Assembly: GCF_001905595.1 (NCBI RefSeq)
Contig: NZ_LIXI01000008.1
Location: 124,001-188,000, forward strand
DNA: 64,000 nt
Direction of reading: 5' to 3'
Source of the DNA: Streptomyces sp. CB00316
Lineage (GTDB): Bacteria; Actinomycetota; Actinomycetes; Streptomycetales; Streptomycetaceae
This document shows, piece by piece, positions 18,215 through 26,391 of the stretch. The translations under genes were made by a program, and so were the position numbers. Position 1 is the first letter of the stretch; each line of letters begins with the position of its first letter. Under the pieces are notes generated by a model, which was not told the DNA's origin, ran no database searches, and saw nothing but the letters and a program-made list of their open reading frames with translations.

Positions 18215-18513
18215 CGCTGCCCGAAGGAGCGGACCGCGATGGAGGTCGCCGATGCCGACGGGGTGAAGCCGGCCTGCTTCCTCATCGACGCCGGTCCGGT
18301 CAACTCGCCGCTACTGCTCGAACGAGCAGTACCGGCATGTGATCAACAACATCGGCTCCCCGACCTCGGCAACGTCGCCGGACACTTGATTCGACCTGCG
18401 GCGTGAGTCCCTGGCGGGGCTGGCAGTACACCGGTGCGATCGACGGAGTCGCCGGCCCTGCCACCCAGGCCGCGTTCAAAAGGTACGCCAACGGTCTGTC
18501 CGCGCACTGCTGA
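18215..18513 (+). pseudogene. Remnant of a peptidoglycan-binding-domain protein
   Basis: Two short pieces in different frames read YCSNEQYRHVINNIG and WQYTGAIDGVAGPATQAAFKRYAN. The latter is a clear PG_binding_1 repeat (WQYTG-IDG-GP-T--AF). The segments are interrupted by frameshifts and lack a start, so this is a decayed exported cell-wall-binding protein. An inverted repeat CTGCTCG-AA-CGAGCAG (18314-18329) lies inside it and may be coincidental. Confidence 0.5.
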
Positions 18514-18560
18514 CGAGGACGGCCGCGCCGTAGCGGGGAGCGGACCGGCCTTCGCCGACC

Positions 18561-18596
18561 GTCGGGTGGCGAGGCCCCACGGGCTCGCCACCCGAC
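18561..18596 (-). terminator. Terminator of the polyol operon
   Basis: Thirteen-base perfect arms (18561-18573 and 18584-18596) with a ten-base loop, ten bases past the stop of the zinc dehydrogenase gene. Confidence 0.8.
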
Positions 18597-18606
18597 CGCG
18601 CATCGG

Positions 18607-19596
18607 CTACGGCTGCACCACGATCTTGCGCCCCACCCCGGCCTTGAACTGGTCGATGGCCTGCGGGTACTGCTCCAGCGGCAGCCGGTCGCTGATGAAG
18701 ACGGCCGGGTCCAGCACCCCGCTCGCGAAGAGCGCGGCGGCCCGCTCGTAGCTGTGCAGGACCGCCATCGAGCCGATGATGGTGATCTCCTGGTTGTAGA
18801 TCCGGTACGGCTCGATGACCGCGGTGGTGGCGTAGTCGGCCACCCCGAACTGGAGGAAGGTGCCCCCCTTGGCGACCCGGCCGAGGCCGTCCTGGATAGC
18901 CCCCGCGTTGCCGGTGGCGTCGATGACCACGTCCCAGCCGCCGGGCCGGTCGAGCTCCTCGGCCCGGGCGGCCGCTCCCGTGCAGCCGAGGAGCTTCGCG
19001 GTGTCCAGGCGCTGGGGGTTGACGTCCAGCACCTCCACCGACGCGGCGCCCGTGCGTTTGGCCAGCTCCAGCATCATCAGGCCCATCGTCCCGGAGCCGT
19101 AGATCAGCACCTCGGCGCCCAGGTTGCCGTTCAGGACGTCGTACCCGCGGACCGCGCAGGAGAGCGGTTCGATCAGGGCCGCGTCCCGTACGTCGACGTG
19201 TTCGGGGAGTTTCACGCAGTTGGCGACCGGGGCGACGGCGAACTCGGCCGCCCCGCCAGGGGCGGTGACGCCGATCGCGGCCCAGTTGTCGCAGAGGTTG
19301 CCGCGGCCGGAGCGGCAGTAGCGGCACTCGTGGCAGTGCAGCGAGGGGTCGACGGCCACCTTGTCGCCGACGGCCAGTTCGGTGACGTCGGCGCCGACGG
19401 CGACGATCTCGCCGGCGAACTCGTGGCCGGGGACGATCGGCAGAGTGGGGGCGAACTCCCCCTGGAGGATGTGCAGATCGGTGCCGCAGAGCCCGCAGGA
19501 CGCCACCTTGACGACCACGTCACGCCGGCCGGGCGTGGGGTCGTCGACCGTGGTGACGGACACCTTGCCGGGGGCCTCGACAATGGCTGCCCTCAT
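18607..19596 (-). CDS. Zinc-dependent alcohol/polyol dehydrogenase (MDR family)
   Basis: A 329-residue medium-chain dehydrogenase. The catalytic zinc ligand Cys lies in CGLCGTDLH, with GHEFAGEI next. The structural zinc cysteines are in CHECRYCRSGRGNLC. The NAD-binding loop is YGSGTMGLMMLELAKRTG. Members near such transporters oxidise sorbitol, mannitol, arabitol or related polyols. Its ATG overlaps the stop of the upstream permease gene by four bases (ATGA), so it is translated with the ABC operon. The exact substrate is not determined. Confidence 0.9.
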   Translation of the reverse strand: MRAAIVEAPGKVSVTTVDDPTPGRRDVVVKVASCGLCGTDLHILQGEFAPTLPIVPGHEFAGEIVAVGADVTELAVGDKVAVDPSLHCHECRYCRSGRGNLCDNWAAIGVTAPGGAAEFAVAPVANCVKLPEHVDVRDAALIEPLSCAVRGYDVLNGNLGAEVLIYGSGTMGLMMLELAKRTGAASVEVLDVNPQRLDTAKLLGCTGAAARAEELDRPGGWDVVIDATGNAGAIQDGLGRVAKGGTFLQFGVADYATTAVIEPYRIYNQEITIIGSMAVLHSYERAAALFASGVLDPAVFISDRLPLEQYPQAIDQFKAGVGRKIVVQP

Positions 19597-20483
19597 TTGA
19601 CTGCTCCCAGGGAAAGGCCCTGGACGAGTTTGTCCTGGGCGGCGTAGCCGGCGATGAGCACCGGCAGGGACACGACCACGGACGCCGCGCACAGCTGGGC
19701 GAGGAAGAGCCCCTGGCTGGTGACGAAGGTAGTCAGGTGGACGGGCGCCGTCCCGGCGACCACGCCGGTCAGCACCCGGGCGAACAACAGCTCGTTCCAG
19801 CTGAAGATGAAGCAGATCAGGGCCGTGGCGGCGATGCCGGGGGCGGCCACGGGGGCGACGACCCGGCACAGCACGGTGGGCAGCTTCGCCCCGTCGACCT
19901 GGGCCGCCTCGATGATGGAGACGGGGACGTCGGCGAGGAAGGACTGCATCATCCACACCGCGATCGGCAGGTTCATCGAGGTGTAGAGCAGGACGAGCAG
20001 CCAGATGTTGTCCAGGAGGCCGGTGTTCTTCGCGAACAGGTAGACCGGCAGCAGACCGGCGACCACCGGCAGCATCTTGGTGGAGAGGAAGAAGAACATC
20101 ACGTCGGTCCACTTGCTCACCCGCCGGATGGAGAGCGCGTACGCGGCGGGCAGTGCCAGCAGGAGCACCAGGAGGGTGGAGAACAGCGACGCGGTGAGGG
20201 AGTTGACCAGCGGCGGCCAGGGGGTCGGCCCGCCGTCGCCACCGAAGAACGTCCGGTAGCCGTCGAGCGTCAGCGAGGCCGCCAGGGAGGGCGGGTTGGT
20301 CGCCGCGTCGGCCTCCGAGTGGAAGGAGGTCAGCACCATCCACAGGGCGGGCAGGCAGAAGACGACGCCCACGGCCCATGCGGTCAGGCCCAGCGCGGTG
20401 GAGCGCCTTCGGGCCCGGCCGGCCGGGCGGAGCTTCGTGGCGGTGGCGGGAGTGCGGGTCGGTGGTGCGGTCGAGGCGCTCAT
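19593..20483 (-). CDS. Carbohydrate ABC transporter permease (MalG type)
   Basis: A 296-residue inner-membrane permease with six predicted helices starting GLTAWAVGVVFCLPALWMVLTSF. The cytoplasmic EAA loop is EAAQVDGAKL, which contacts the ATPase. It overlaps the start of the dehydrogenase gene and the stop of the MalF-type gene by four bases each. It should form the membrane channel together with the neighbouring permease. Confidence 0.92.
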   Translation of the reverse strand: MSASTAPPTRTPATATKLRPAGRARRRSTALGLTAWAVGVVFCLPALWMVLTSFHSEADAATNPPSLAASLTLDGYRTFFGGDGGPTPWPPLVNSLTASLFSTLLVLLLALPAAYALSIRRVSKWTDVMFFFLSTKMLPVVAGLLPVYLFAKNTGLLDNIWLLVLLYTSMNLPIAVWMMQSFLADVPVSIIEAAQVDGAKLPTVLCRVVAPVAAPGIAATALICFIFSWNELLFARVLTGVVAGTAPVHLTTFVTSQGLFLAQLCAASVVVSLPVLIAGYAAQDKLVQGLSLGAVK

Positions 20484-21445
20484 GCGCGGCTCGCCTCCTC
20501 ACGGAAGAGGGAGGAGACCACCCGGAGCGCGAAGGTCGCGATGATCACGGTGCCGATCACCACGACCACGCCCACGGCGGACGCCAGTCCGTACTCGTGG
20601 GCCCGGTAGAAGGTCTCGTAGACGGTGTACGGGAGGTTGGCGGTGCCGAGGCCGCCCGCGGTGATGGTGAACACGGCGTCGAAGTTCTGCACGATGTACA
20701 CCGAGCCCAGCAGGACGCCGAGTTCGAGGTAGCGGCGCAGGTGGGGCAGGGTCAGGAAGCGGAACATCTGCCAGGGCCCCGCGCCGTCGAGCCGGGCGGC
20801 CTCCATCATCTCGGCGGGGCGGCTCTGCAGCCCCGCCAGCAGGATCAGCATCATGAAGGGGGTCCACTGCCAGACGAGGGCCGCGGCGACGGCCATCAGC
20901 GGCATCTCGGAGGTCCACTCCGGCTGGGCGATCGACTCGATGCCGAACAGGTTTCCGAACCAGGTCAGCGCCCCGTTGAAGAGCCCGTACTCGGGGTTGT
21001 AGAGCGCGTGCTTCCACAGCAGCGCCGCCGAGACCGGCACGATCAGGAACGGGGTGATGAGCAGGGTGCGGACGAAGCCCCGGCCGAAGAAGGTGCGGTC
21101 CAGGAGCAGGGCGAAGGCGAGGCCCAGCACCACGCTGGCGATCACCACGGTGGCGGTGAGCAGGACGGTGGTGAGGACCGATTCGCGCAGGGCGGGGTCG
21201 GTGAAGACGGAGCCGTAGTTGGCGAATCCGGTGAAGTGGCGCTGGTCGGGCTTGAGGGAGTTCCAGTCGAAGAAGGAGATCACCAGTGTTGCTACAAAAG
21301 GCAGTTGGGTGACGACGATCAGGAAGACGAGGGCGGGCAGGAGGGGTGCGCGGGTCGCCCAGGCGCGGGCTCTGCCGCCTGCCGGGCGCCGGCCGGGCGG
21401 GGCCGGCCGGGGTGGGGTCGGCCGTACGGCGGTGATCGTGGTCAT
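20480..21445 (-). CDS. Carbohydrate ABC transporter permease (MalF type)
   Basis: A 321-residue permease with an N-terminal Pro/Arg-rich cytoplasmic tail, six predicted helices beginning LLPALVFLIVVTQLPFVATL and the EAA loop EAARLDGAGPWQMFRFLTLP. It partners the MalG-type protein. Its ATG overlaps the stop of the binding-protein gene (ATGA). No ATP-binding subunit gene is in the operon; in Streptomyces one shared ATPase (MsiK) commonly serves several such systems. Confidence 0.92.
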   Translation of the reverse strand: MTTITAVRPTPPRPAPPGRRPAGGRARAWATRAPLLPALVFLIVVTQLPFVATLVISFFDWNSLKPDQRHFTGFANYGSVFTDPALRESVLTTVLLTATVVIASVVLGLAFALLLDRTFFGRGFVRTLLITPFLIVPVSAALLWKHALYNPEYGLFNGALTWFGNLFGIESIAQPEWTSEMPLMAVAAALVWQWTPFMMLILLAGLQSRPAEMMEAARLDGAGPWQMFRFLTLPHLRRYLELGVLLGSVYIVQNFDAVFTITAGGLGTANLPYTVYETFYRAHEYGLASAVGVVVVIGTVIIATFALRVVSSLFREEASRA

Positions 21446-22812
21446 CGGTACTCCTCCGCTACCTTCTCGGCCAGCTTCTGGGAGGTGGCGAGTGCGGCGT
21501 CCACCGACTGGCGGCCTGCGATGGCGGCGCTGATCTCCTGCGCGACCTTGGTGCCCAGGTCGGTGAACTCCGGTACGCCGACGAACTGGATGCCCGCCGT
21601 GGGGCGCGGCTGGGTGCCAGGGTTGTTGGGGTCGGCCTCGGAGATGGCCTGCTGGGTGACGTCGGCGAACGCCCCTGCTTCCTTGCGGTAGTCGGGGTGG
21701 GCGTAGGTCGAAGCGCGCTTCCCGGCAGGGACGTTGGACCAGCCGCTGGTGGCGCCGACGAGTTCCTCGTACTCCTTGCCGGAGGCCCAGGAGATGAACT
21801 TCCAGGCGTCGTCGGCCTTCTTGGAGGCGTTCTGCATGCCCCAGGCCCAGGTGTAGAGCCAGCCGGAGCTCTCGGTCTGCTCGACGGGGGCCGGTACGTA
21901 GCCGATCTTTCCCTTCACCGGGGAGCCCTTGGCCTCCAGCGAACCGGCGCCGGCGGTGGCGTCATACCACATGGCGGTCTTGCCCTGGGTCATGTTGTTG
22001 AGGCACTCGGCGTACCCGGACTGCGGGGCGCCGAGCTCTCCGTGCTTGCGCACCAGGTCGACGTAGAACTCGGTCGCCTTCTTGAACTCCGGTGACGTCA
22101 GTTGCGGTTGCCAGTCCTCGGTGAACCAGGTGCCGCCCATGGTGTTGACGACGGTGGTGAGGGGGGCGATGACCTCGCCCCAGCCGGGCAGGCCGCGCAG
22201 GCAGATGCCCTTCATCCCGCGCTGCGATCCGTCGGTCTTGGCGGCGAGTTCGGCGACCTCCTTCCAGGTCGGCTTGGCGGGCATGACGAGCCCTTCCTCC
22301 TCGAAGACGTCCTTGCGGTACATCAGGAAGGAGGACTCGCCGTAGAAGGGCTGGGCGTAGAGCTTGCCGTCCTTGTGGGTCAGCGACTCGCGCAGCGGGG
22401 GGAGGATGTCCTGTTGGTCGAAGCCCGGGTCGGCGTCGACGTAGGCGTCCAGCGGGCGCAGCCAGCCGTTCTCGGCGAAGAACGGCAGCTCGAAGTTGGA
22501 GATGGTGGCGATGTCGTACTGGCCGGCCTGGTTGGAGTAGTCCTGGCTGATCTTGTCGCGGACGTCGTTCTCGGGCAGCACCGTGAAATGGACGGTGATG
22601 CCGGTCTCCTTGGTGAAGTGCTCCTTGGTCAGCTTCTGGAGCTCGACCATCTGCGGGTTGTTCACCATCAGGACGTTGAGGGCGTCGCCTCCCCCGAAGG
22701 AGGTCCCGCCGGCCCCGGCACAACCGGTGGCGAGGAGGGCGAGTGCCGCGGCGGTGGCTGCCGTGCGCGGCAGGCGGCGGGGTCCGTGTCGTCGGCGGGG
22801 GTGAGGGCGCAT
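21442..22812 (-). CDS. Extracellular solute-binding lipoprotein (sorbitol/mannitol type)
   Basis: A 456-residue family-1 binding protein with an Arg-rich signal peptide and lipobox LLATGC. Mature sequence features NVLMVNNPQMVELQKLTKEHF, ATISNFELPFFAENGWLRPL and FYGESSFLMYRKDVFEEEGL, a pattern typical of the sorbitol/mannitol-binding SmoE/MtlE subgroup. It captures the sugar alcohol outside the cell for the two downstream permeases. The pairing with a polyol-type dehydrogenase supports a polyol substrate; this is inference. Confidence 0.9.
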   Translation of the reverse strand: MRPHPRRRHGPRRLPRTAATAAALALLATGCAGAGGTSFGGGDALNVLMVNNPQMVELQKLTKEHFTKETGITVHFTVLPENDVRDKISQDYSNQAGQYDIATISNFELPFFAENGWLRPLDAYVDADPGFDQQDILPPLRESLTHKDGKLYAQPFYGESSFLMYRKDVFEEEGLVMPAKPTWKEVAELAAKTDGSQRGMKGICLRGLPGWGEVIAPLTTVVNTMGGTWFTEDWQPQLTSPEFKKATEFYVDLVRKHGELGAPQSGYAECLNNMTQGKTAMWYDATAGAGSLEAKGSPVKGKIGYVPAPVEQTESSGWLYTWAWGMQNASKKADDAWKFISWASGKEYEELVGATSGWSNVPAGKRASTYAHPDYRKEAGAFADVTQQAISEADPNNPGTQPRPTAGIQFVGVPEFTDLGTKVAQEISAAIAGRQSVDAALATSQKLAEKVAEEYR

Positions 22813-22903
22813 GGGGACTCCTGATCAGTCGTAGCGGCTCGGTGATCGGGTCGGGCGGATCGGGCGAGGGGGGTGAGGGCGCTGGTCGTGCGGGCAGGGC
22901 GGG

Positions 22904-22932
22904 ACCGCGCCCCGACGGGGGCGGGGCGCGGT
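22904..22932 (-). terminator. Hairpin between regulator and transport operon
   Basis: Eleven-base perfect arms (22904-22914, 22922-22932) around ACGGGGG, located just past the stop of the DeoR gene. It suggests that the regulator is transcribed apart from the transport operon, or that read-through is limited. Confidence 0.65.
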
Positions 22933-22971
22933 GGTACGGGGGTGGCGCGGCCGGTACGGACCGTGGGCGGG

Positions 22972-23742
22972 TCAGGCGCGGATGACCTGGGGCCCCATGA
23001 GGGAGTAGCGCTGGGCCTCGGCCGAGGAGAGCCCCGCGTCGGTGACGATCGCCTCGAAGTCGCCGACACCGGCGAACCGGCAGAAGCTCACCGCGCCGAA
23101 CTTGGAATGGATCCCGGCGAAGACACGGCGGCGGGAGCTGCGCATGGCCTGGGCCTTGACCTCGCTGACGGCCGGGTCGGGGGTGGTGAGGCCGTACTCG
23201 CGGGAGATGCCGTTGGCACCGACGTACGCCAGGTCGATGACGAAGCCGGCGAGCATCTTGGAGGCCCAGTGGTCGACGGTGGCCATCGTGGAGCCGCGTA
23301 CCCGGCCGCCCAGCAGCAGGACGGAGATCTTCTCGGCGTCCGCGAGGACGGTGGCGACGGCCAGGGACGCCGTGACCACGGTCAGCGGCCGGTCCCGGGG
23401 GAACGCCTCGGCGACGAGCTGGGGGGTGAAGCCCTCGTCGACGAAGACGGTCTCGGCGTCCCCGAGCAGATCGGCGGCGGCGGCGGCGATCCGCGACTTC
23501 TGCGGCACGTTACGGGTGGTGCGGACCGCGAGCGTGGTCTCGTAGCCCGCCGACTCCACCGGGTAGGCGCCGCCGTGGGTCCGGCGGAGGAGACCGTGCT
23601 CCTCCAGTACGTGCAGATCGCGGCGGACGGTCTCCTTGGCCACCTTGAACAGCACCGCCAGGGCGTTCACCTCGACCGATCCGTCCCGTCGGGCGGTGTC
23701 GAGAATTCCTCTGCGGCGTTCATCGGTGTCCACGACACACAT
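22972..23742 (-). CDS. DeoR/GlpR-family transcriptional regulator
   Basis: A 256-residue regulator. The N-terminal winged helix spans residues about 8-60, with VNALAVLFKVAKETVRRDLHVLEEHGLLRRTHGG, the DeoR signature. The sugar-phosphate-sensing domain includes VFVDEGFTPQLVAEA, VVTASLAVATVLAD, LLLGGRVRGSTMATVD and a C-terminal TDAGLSSAEAQRY. It most likely represses the adjacent polyol operon and responds to a phosphorylated intermediate. No operator was identified with confidence. Confidence 0.93.
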   Translation of the reverse strand: MCVVDTDERRRGILDTARRDGSVEVNALAVLFKVAKETVRRDLHVLEEHGLLRRTHGGAYPVESAGYETTLAVRTTRNVPQKSRIAAAAADLLGDAETVFVDEGFTPQLVAEAFPRDRPLTVVTASLAVATVLADAEKISVLLLGGRVRGSTMATVDHWASKMLAGFVIDLAYVGANGISREYGLTTPDPAVSEVKAQAMRSSRRRVFAGIHSKFGAVSFCRFAGVGDFEAIVTDAGLSSAEAQRYSLMGPQVIRA

Positions 23743-24005
23743 CCCTGGCTCTTGCGGTGGCGCTGTTCAGGCGGCGACCCGGTCCGTTCGGGCCCATGTG
23801 ACGTTTTTACAAGCACGGTCACCCGATCGACCAGGCTCTTCGCCGGATTCCCTCTGCCCGTTCCTGCCCGTTTCCCCCGGTGGACCGCCGCTGGTCACAC
23901 CCGTACCGCCGGGCTTTCCGGGCGCTCCCGGGGTCCGCTCGGCCGGGTATCGTGCCCGATCCGTGCCCGATCACGCGGAAACGGTGCCCGTTCTCCCGGA
24001 AAGCG

Positions 24006-25343
24006 TCAGGAGACGGGCTCCTCCTCCATGCCTTCGAGGCTGTCCATGAAGGAGCTCACCGAGAACACCGCGCGGCCGGGTCCCGCGGGGCCGTAGCCGG
24101 GCGGGGAGTTGAGCCCGAACTCCTCCAGCGTCGCCCGGTACGCCTGCAGGAGGCGGATGTGGTACTCCAGCGGCGCGCCCAGCGGGTTGGCCTTGCCGAG
24201 CGGGGTGGTGGGCTCGGGACACCAGGTGGTGAAGCGCGGAACGACGCCGTTCGACATGAAGAACCGCAGGCCCTCGGTGGTCGAGTCGATGGCCTCACTC
24301 ACCTTCGTGAAGCCGAACGGCTCGGCCATCTCGATGCCCGCGACGAAGTTGGGGATGACGTTGCGCGGCCCGAACACCTCGGCGGACTCCAGGATCCGGC
24401 GGTGCCACTCGTCGCGGCCGACGTAACGCTCCTTGCCGGGGCAGTGCAGCTGGAAGAGCCGGCGGTCCCAGACCTCGAAGTTGGGGTGGTAGATCCGGAT
24501 GCCGTAGTCGTGGAAGCGCTGCACGTCCTCGCGCGGCAGCGCCTGGGCCACCACCTTGCCGGTCCAGCGGCCGGGGAAGCGCTCCTCGATGGCCTTGGCG
24601 TAGTGCCCGTAGAAGTCGGCCTCGTCGCGGCCGGCGACCTGGGAGGTGATCGAGCCGCCGGTGAGGGTGTAGGCGCGTGAGACGCCCGCGGTGTCGTACC
24701 GGTCGATGATCTCCAGGGCCTCCAGCACCTCCTCGACCGGCTTGACCCCGGTGTACGGGCGACCGGCCGCCTTGTGCTGGCGCCAGTTGTGGTTGATGTC
24801 GCAGAACTGGCACTCCTCCTTGGCGCCGAAGTACTGGCACACCCGGAAGACCGTCAGATAGATGAGGTAGCCCCACTGGATGGTCGGGGCGACCTCCATC
24901 ACCGACTTGCCGTTGGACAGCTGGTGGCGGTAGTACTCCGGCATCGGCGGCAGCCCGACGTCCGCGATCCGCGCCCCGTCGAGGTAGAGGCCGAGCGTGC
25001 CGTCCTCGCCGCCCCGCACGACGTACGGCGAGTCGGGGTTGACCCGCACCGACACGACCGTGCGGCGCAGCCCGTAGGGGCCACCGGTGAGCACGACCTC
25101 CTCCGGCGGCCGGTTGAGCGCGGCGGCGCCGAGCTCGGGCAGCGTGCGGTGGTCGAAGGAGAAGATGAAGTACGACTTCGGCTTCACATCACCGGTGGCG
25201 CCGCCGGTGGAGCCGCTGAGCGCGGACTCGTCGAAGGCCATGCCGCCGCGCAGCAGGTCCTCCTTGATGACGGCTTCCCGGGGTACCTCGGGAAAACGCC
25301 CCATCAGGTCCTCGACCAGTGCCGTACGACTGCTGCTCGGCAT
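24006..25343 (-). CDS. Radical SAM protein of unrecognised function with CX8CX2C motif
   Basis: A 445-residue protein. The cluster-binding segment, at about residues 169-181, is CQYFGAKEECQFCDINHNW: three cysteines spaced CX8CX2C, not the usual CX3CX2C. After it come features of a radical SAM barrel: YTLTGGSITSQ (glycine-rich SAM contact), HDYGIRIYHPNFEVWD and VIPNFVAGIEMAEPFGF. The preceding 150 residues form an extra N-terminal domain. The subfamily is known to me only as unnamed radical SAM proteins. It stands alone with a ribosome site and a convergent downstream non-coding region. Substrate unknown. Confidence 0.85.
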   Translation of the reverse strand: MPSSSRTALVEDLMGRFPEVPREAVIKEDLLRGGMAFDESALSGSTGGATGDVKPKSYFIFSFDHRTLPELGAAALNRPPEEVVLTGGPYGLRRTVVSVRVNPDSPYVVRGGEDGTLGLYLDGARIADVGLPPMPEYYRHQLSNGKSVMEVAPTIQWGYLIYLTVFRVCQYFGAKEECQFCDINHNWRQHKAAGRPYTGVKPVEEVLEALEIIDRYDTAGVSRAYTLTGGSITSQVAGRDEADFYGHYAKAIEERFPGRWTGKVVAQALPREDVQRFHDYGIRIYHPNFEVWDRRLFQLHCPGKERYVGRDEWHRRILESAEVFGPRNVIPNFVAGIEMAEPFGFTKVSEAIDSTTEGLRFFMSNGVVPRFTTWCPEPTTPLGKANPLGAPLEYHIRLLQAYRATLEEFGLNSPPGYGPAGPGRAVFSVSSFMDSLEGMEEEPVS

Positions 25344-25474
25344 GTACGCGAACCTCCGTGGTCACCCCACCGCAACGGCGCGCGCACGGGTGGGCAGGTC
25401 TTGTCCAGTCAGGCTGGCAAGCCTACGCCAACGCCTTCCGCCACCCGCATTGACCAGCGGAGAACGCGTCCAGG

Positions 25475-25488
25475 GGGCCCTTCGGCGC
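25475..25488. promoter_or_regulatory. OsdR/DosR-like palindrome, copy 1 (imperfect)
   Basis: GGGCCCTTCGGCGC, one or two changes from the GGGCC-N-TTCGGCCC element repeated elsewhere in this island. It lies about 116 bases before the response-regulator gene. Confidence 0.4.
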
Positions 25489-25603
25489 CGCCCCTGGGAC
25501 AATGCGGGTAGGACGAGGGGTCCGGGGCCCGACCTCGACGAGGCCCTGAAGGAAAGCCCTGGACGAAAGCCGCGAGAGCCGACCGACCACCGGGGGGCCG
25601 CAC

Positions 25604-26296
25604 ATGTCCGGCACACCGAACGCCGCAGCCGGAGCCCCGATCCGGGTCTTCCTGCTGGACGACCACGAAGTGGTACGCCGGGGGCTGCACGACCTGCTGG
25701 GGGCCGAGCCGGGTCTGGAGGTCGTCGGGGAGGCGTCGACGGCCGCCCAGGCGCTGGCCCGTGGCCCCGCGCTCCGGCCCGATGTCGCGGTCCTCGACGT
25801 CCGGTTGCCCGACGGGGACGGCATCACGGTCTGCCGGGAGCTGCGCTCGCGGATGCCGGGGCTGGCCTGTCTGATGCTGACGTCCTTCGACGACGAGGAC
25901 GCACTGCTGGACGCGATCATGGCCGGGGCGGCCGGGTACGTACTCAAGCAGATCAACGGGTCGGACCTGGTGTCGGCCGTACGGACCGTGGCGACGGGCC
26001 AGTCGATGCTGGACCCGGCGACCACGGCCCGGCTCATGCGCACCCTGCGCGCCCCCGAGCCTTCCGGTCCCGTGGAGGACGAGCGGCTCTCGGTCCTGTC
26101 CGAGCGGGAGCGGTCCGTGCTCGACCTCATCGGCGAGGGGCTGACCAACCGGCAGATCGCCGGGCGTCTCTACCTCTCCGAGAAGACCGTGAAGAACCAC
26201 ATCTCCCGGCTGCTCGGGAAGCTCGGGGTGGAGCGGCGGGTCCAGGCGGCCGTCATCGCGACGGAGGTACGGGAGCACGGGCAGCAGGAGGGGTGA
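25604..26296 (+). CDS. NarL-family response regulator (OsdR/DevR-like)
   Basis: A 230-residue regulator. The receiver domain has acidic pair Asp19-Asp20, predicted phospho-acceptor Asp65 in VAVLDVRLPDGDG, and Lys in GYVLKQ. The C-terminal LuxR-type HTH (about residues 160-220) contains LSEREREVL-like SEREERSVLDLIGEGLTNRQIAGRLYLSEKTVKNH segments in close form. It is convergent with a GAF histidine kinase and sits among nitroreductase and universal stress genes, the setting of DosR/DevR in mycobacteria and OsdR in Streptomyces. It should be activated by that kinase under low oxygen or redox stress; this is inference. Confidence 0.9.
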   Translation: MSGTPNAAAGAPIRVFLLDDHEVVRRGLHDLLGAEPGLEVVGEASTAAQALARGPALRPDVAVLDVRLPDGDGITVCRELRSRMPGLACLMLTSFDDEDALLDAIMAGAAGYVLKQINGSDLVSAVRTVATGQSMLDPATTARLMRTLRAPEPSGPVEDERLSVLSERERSVLDLIGEGLTNRQIAGRLYLSEKTVKNHISRLLGKLGVERRVQAAVIATEVREHGQQEG

Positions 26297-26337
26297 GAGG
26301 GCCGCCGGGCCGGGGCGGCGGGAGGATCGTCCGGCCC

Positions 26338-26391
26338 GGGCGGCGGGAGGGGTCGCGGTCACCTGGGCGGCGGGAGGGGTCGCGGTCACCC
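26338..26391. repeat. 27-bp tandem repeat, two copies
   Basis: Two near-identical 27-base units (26338-26364, 26365-26391), with a diverged third unit just before. The repeat straddles the last codons and stop of the histidine kinase and the short gap to the response-regulator stop. Period 27 would preserve the reading frame. Confidence 0.8.

Noticed and set aside
18314..18329. Inverted repeat CTGCTCG-AA-CGAGCAG as an operator
   Set aside because: It lies inside a decayed coding remnant, far from any start codon, so coincidence is as likely.
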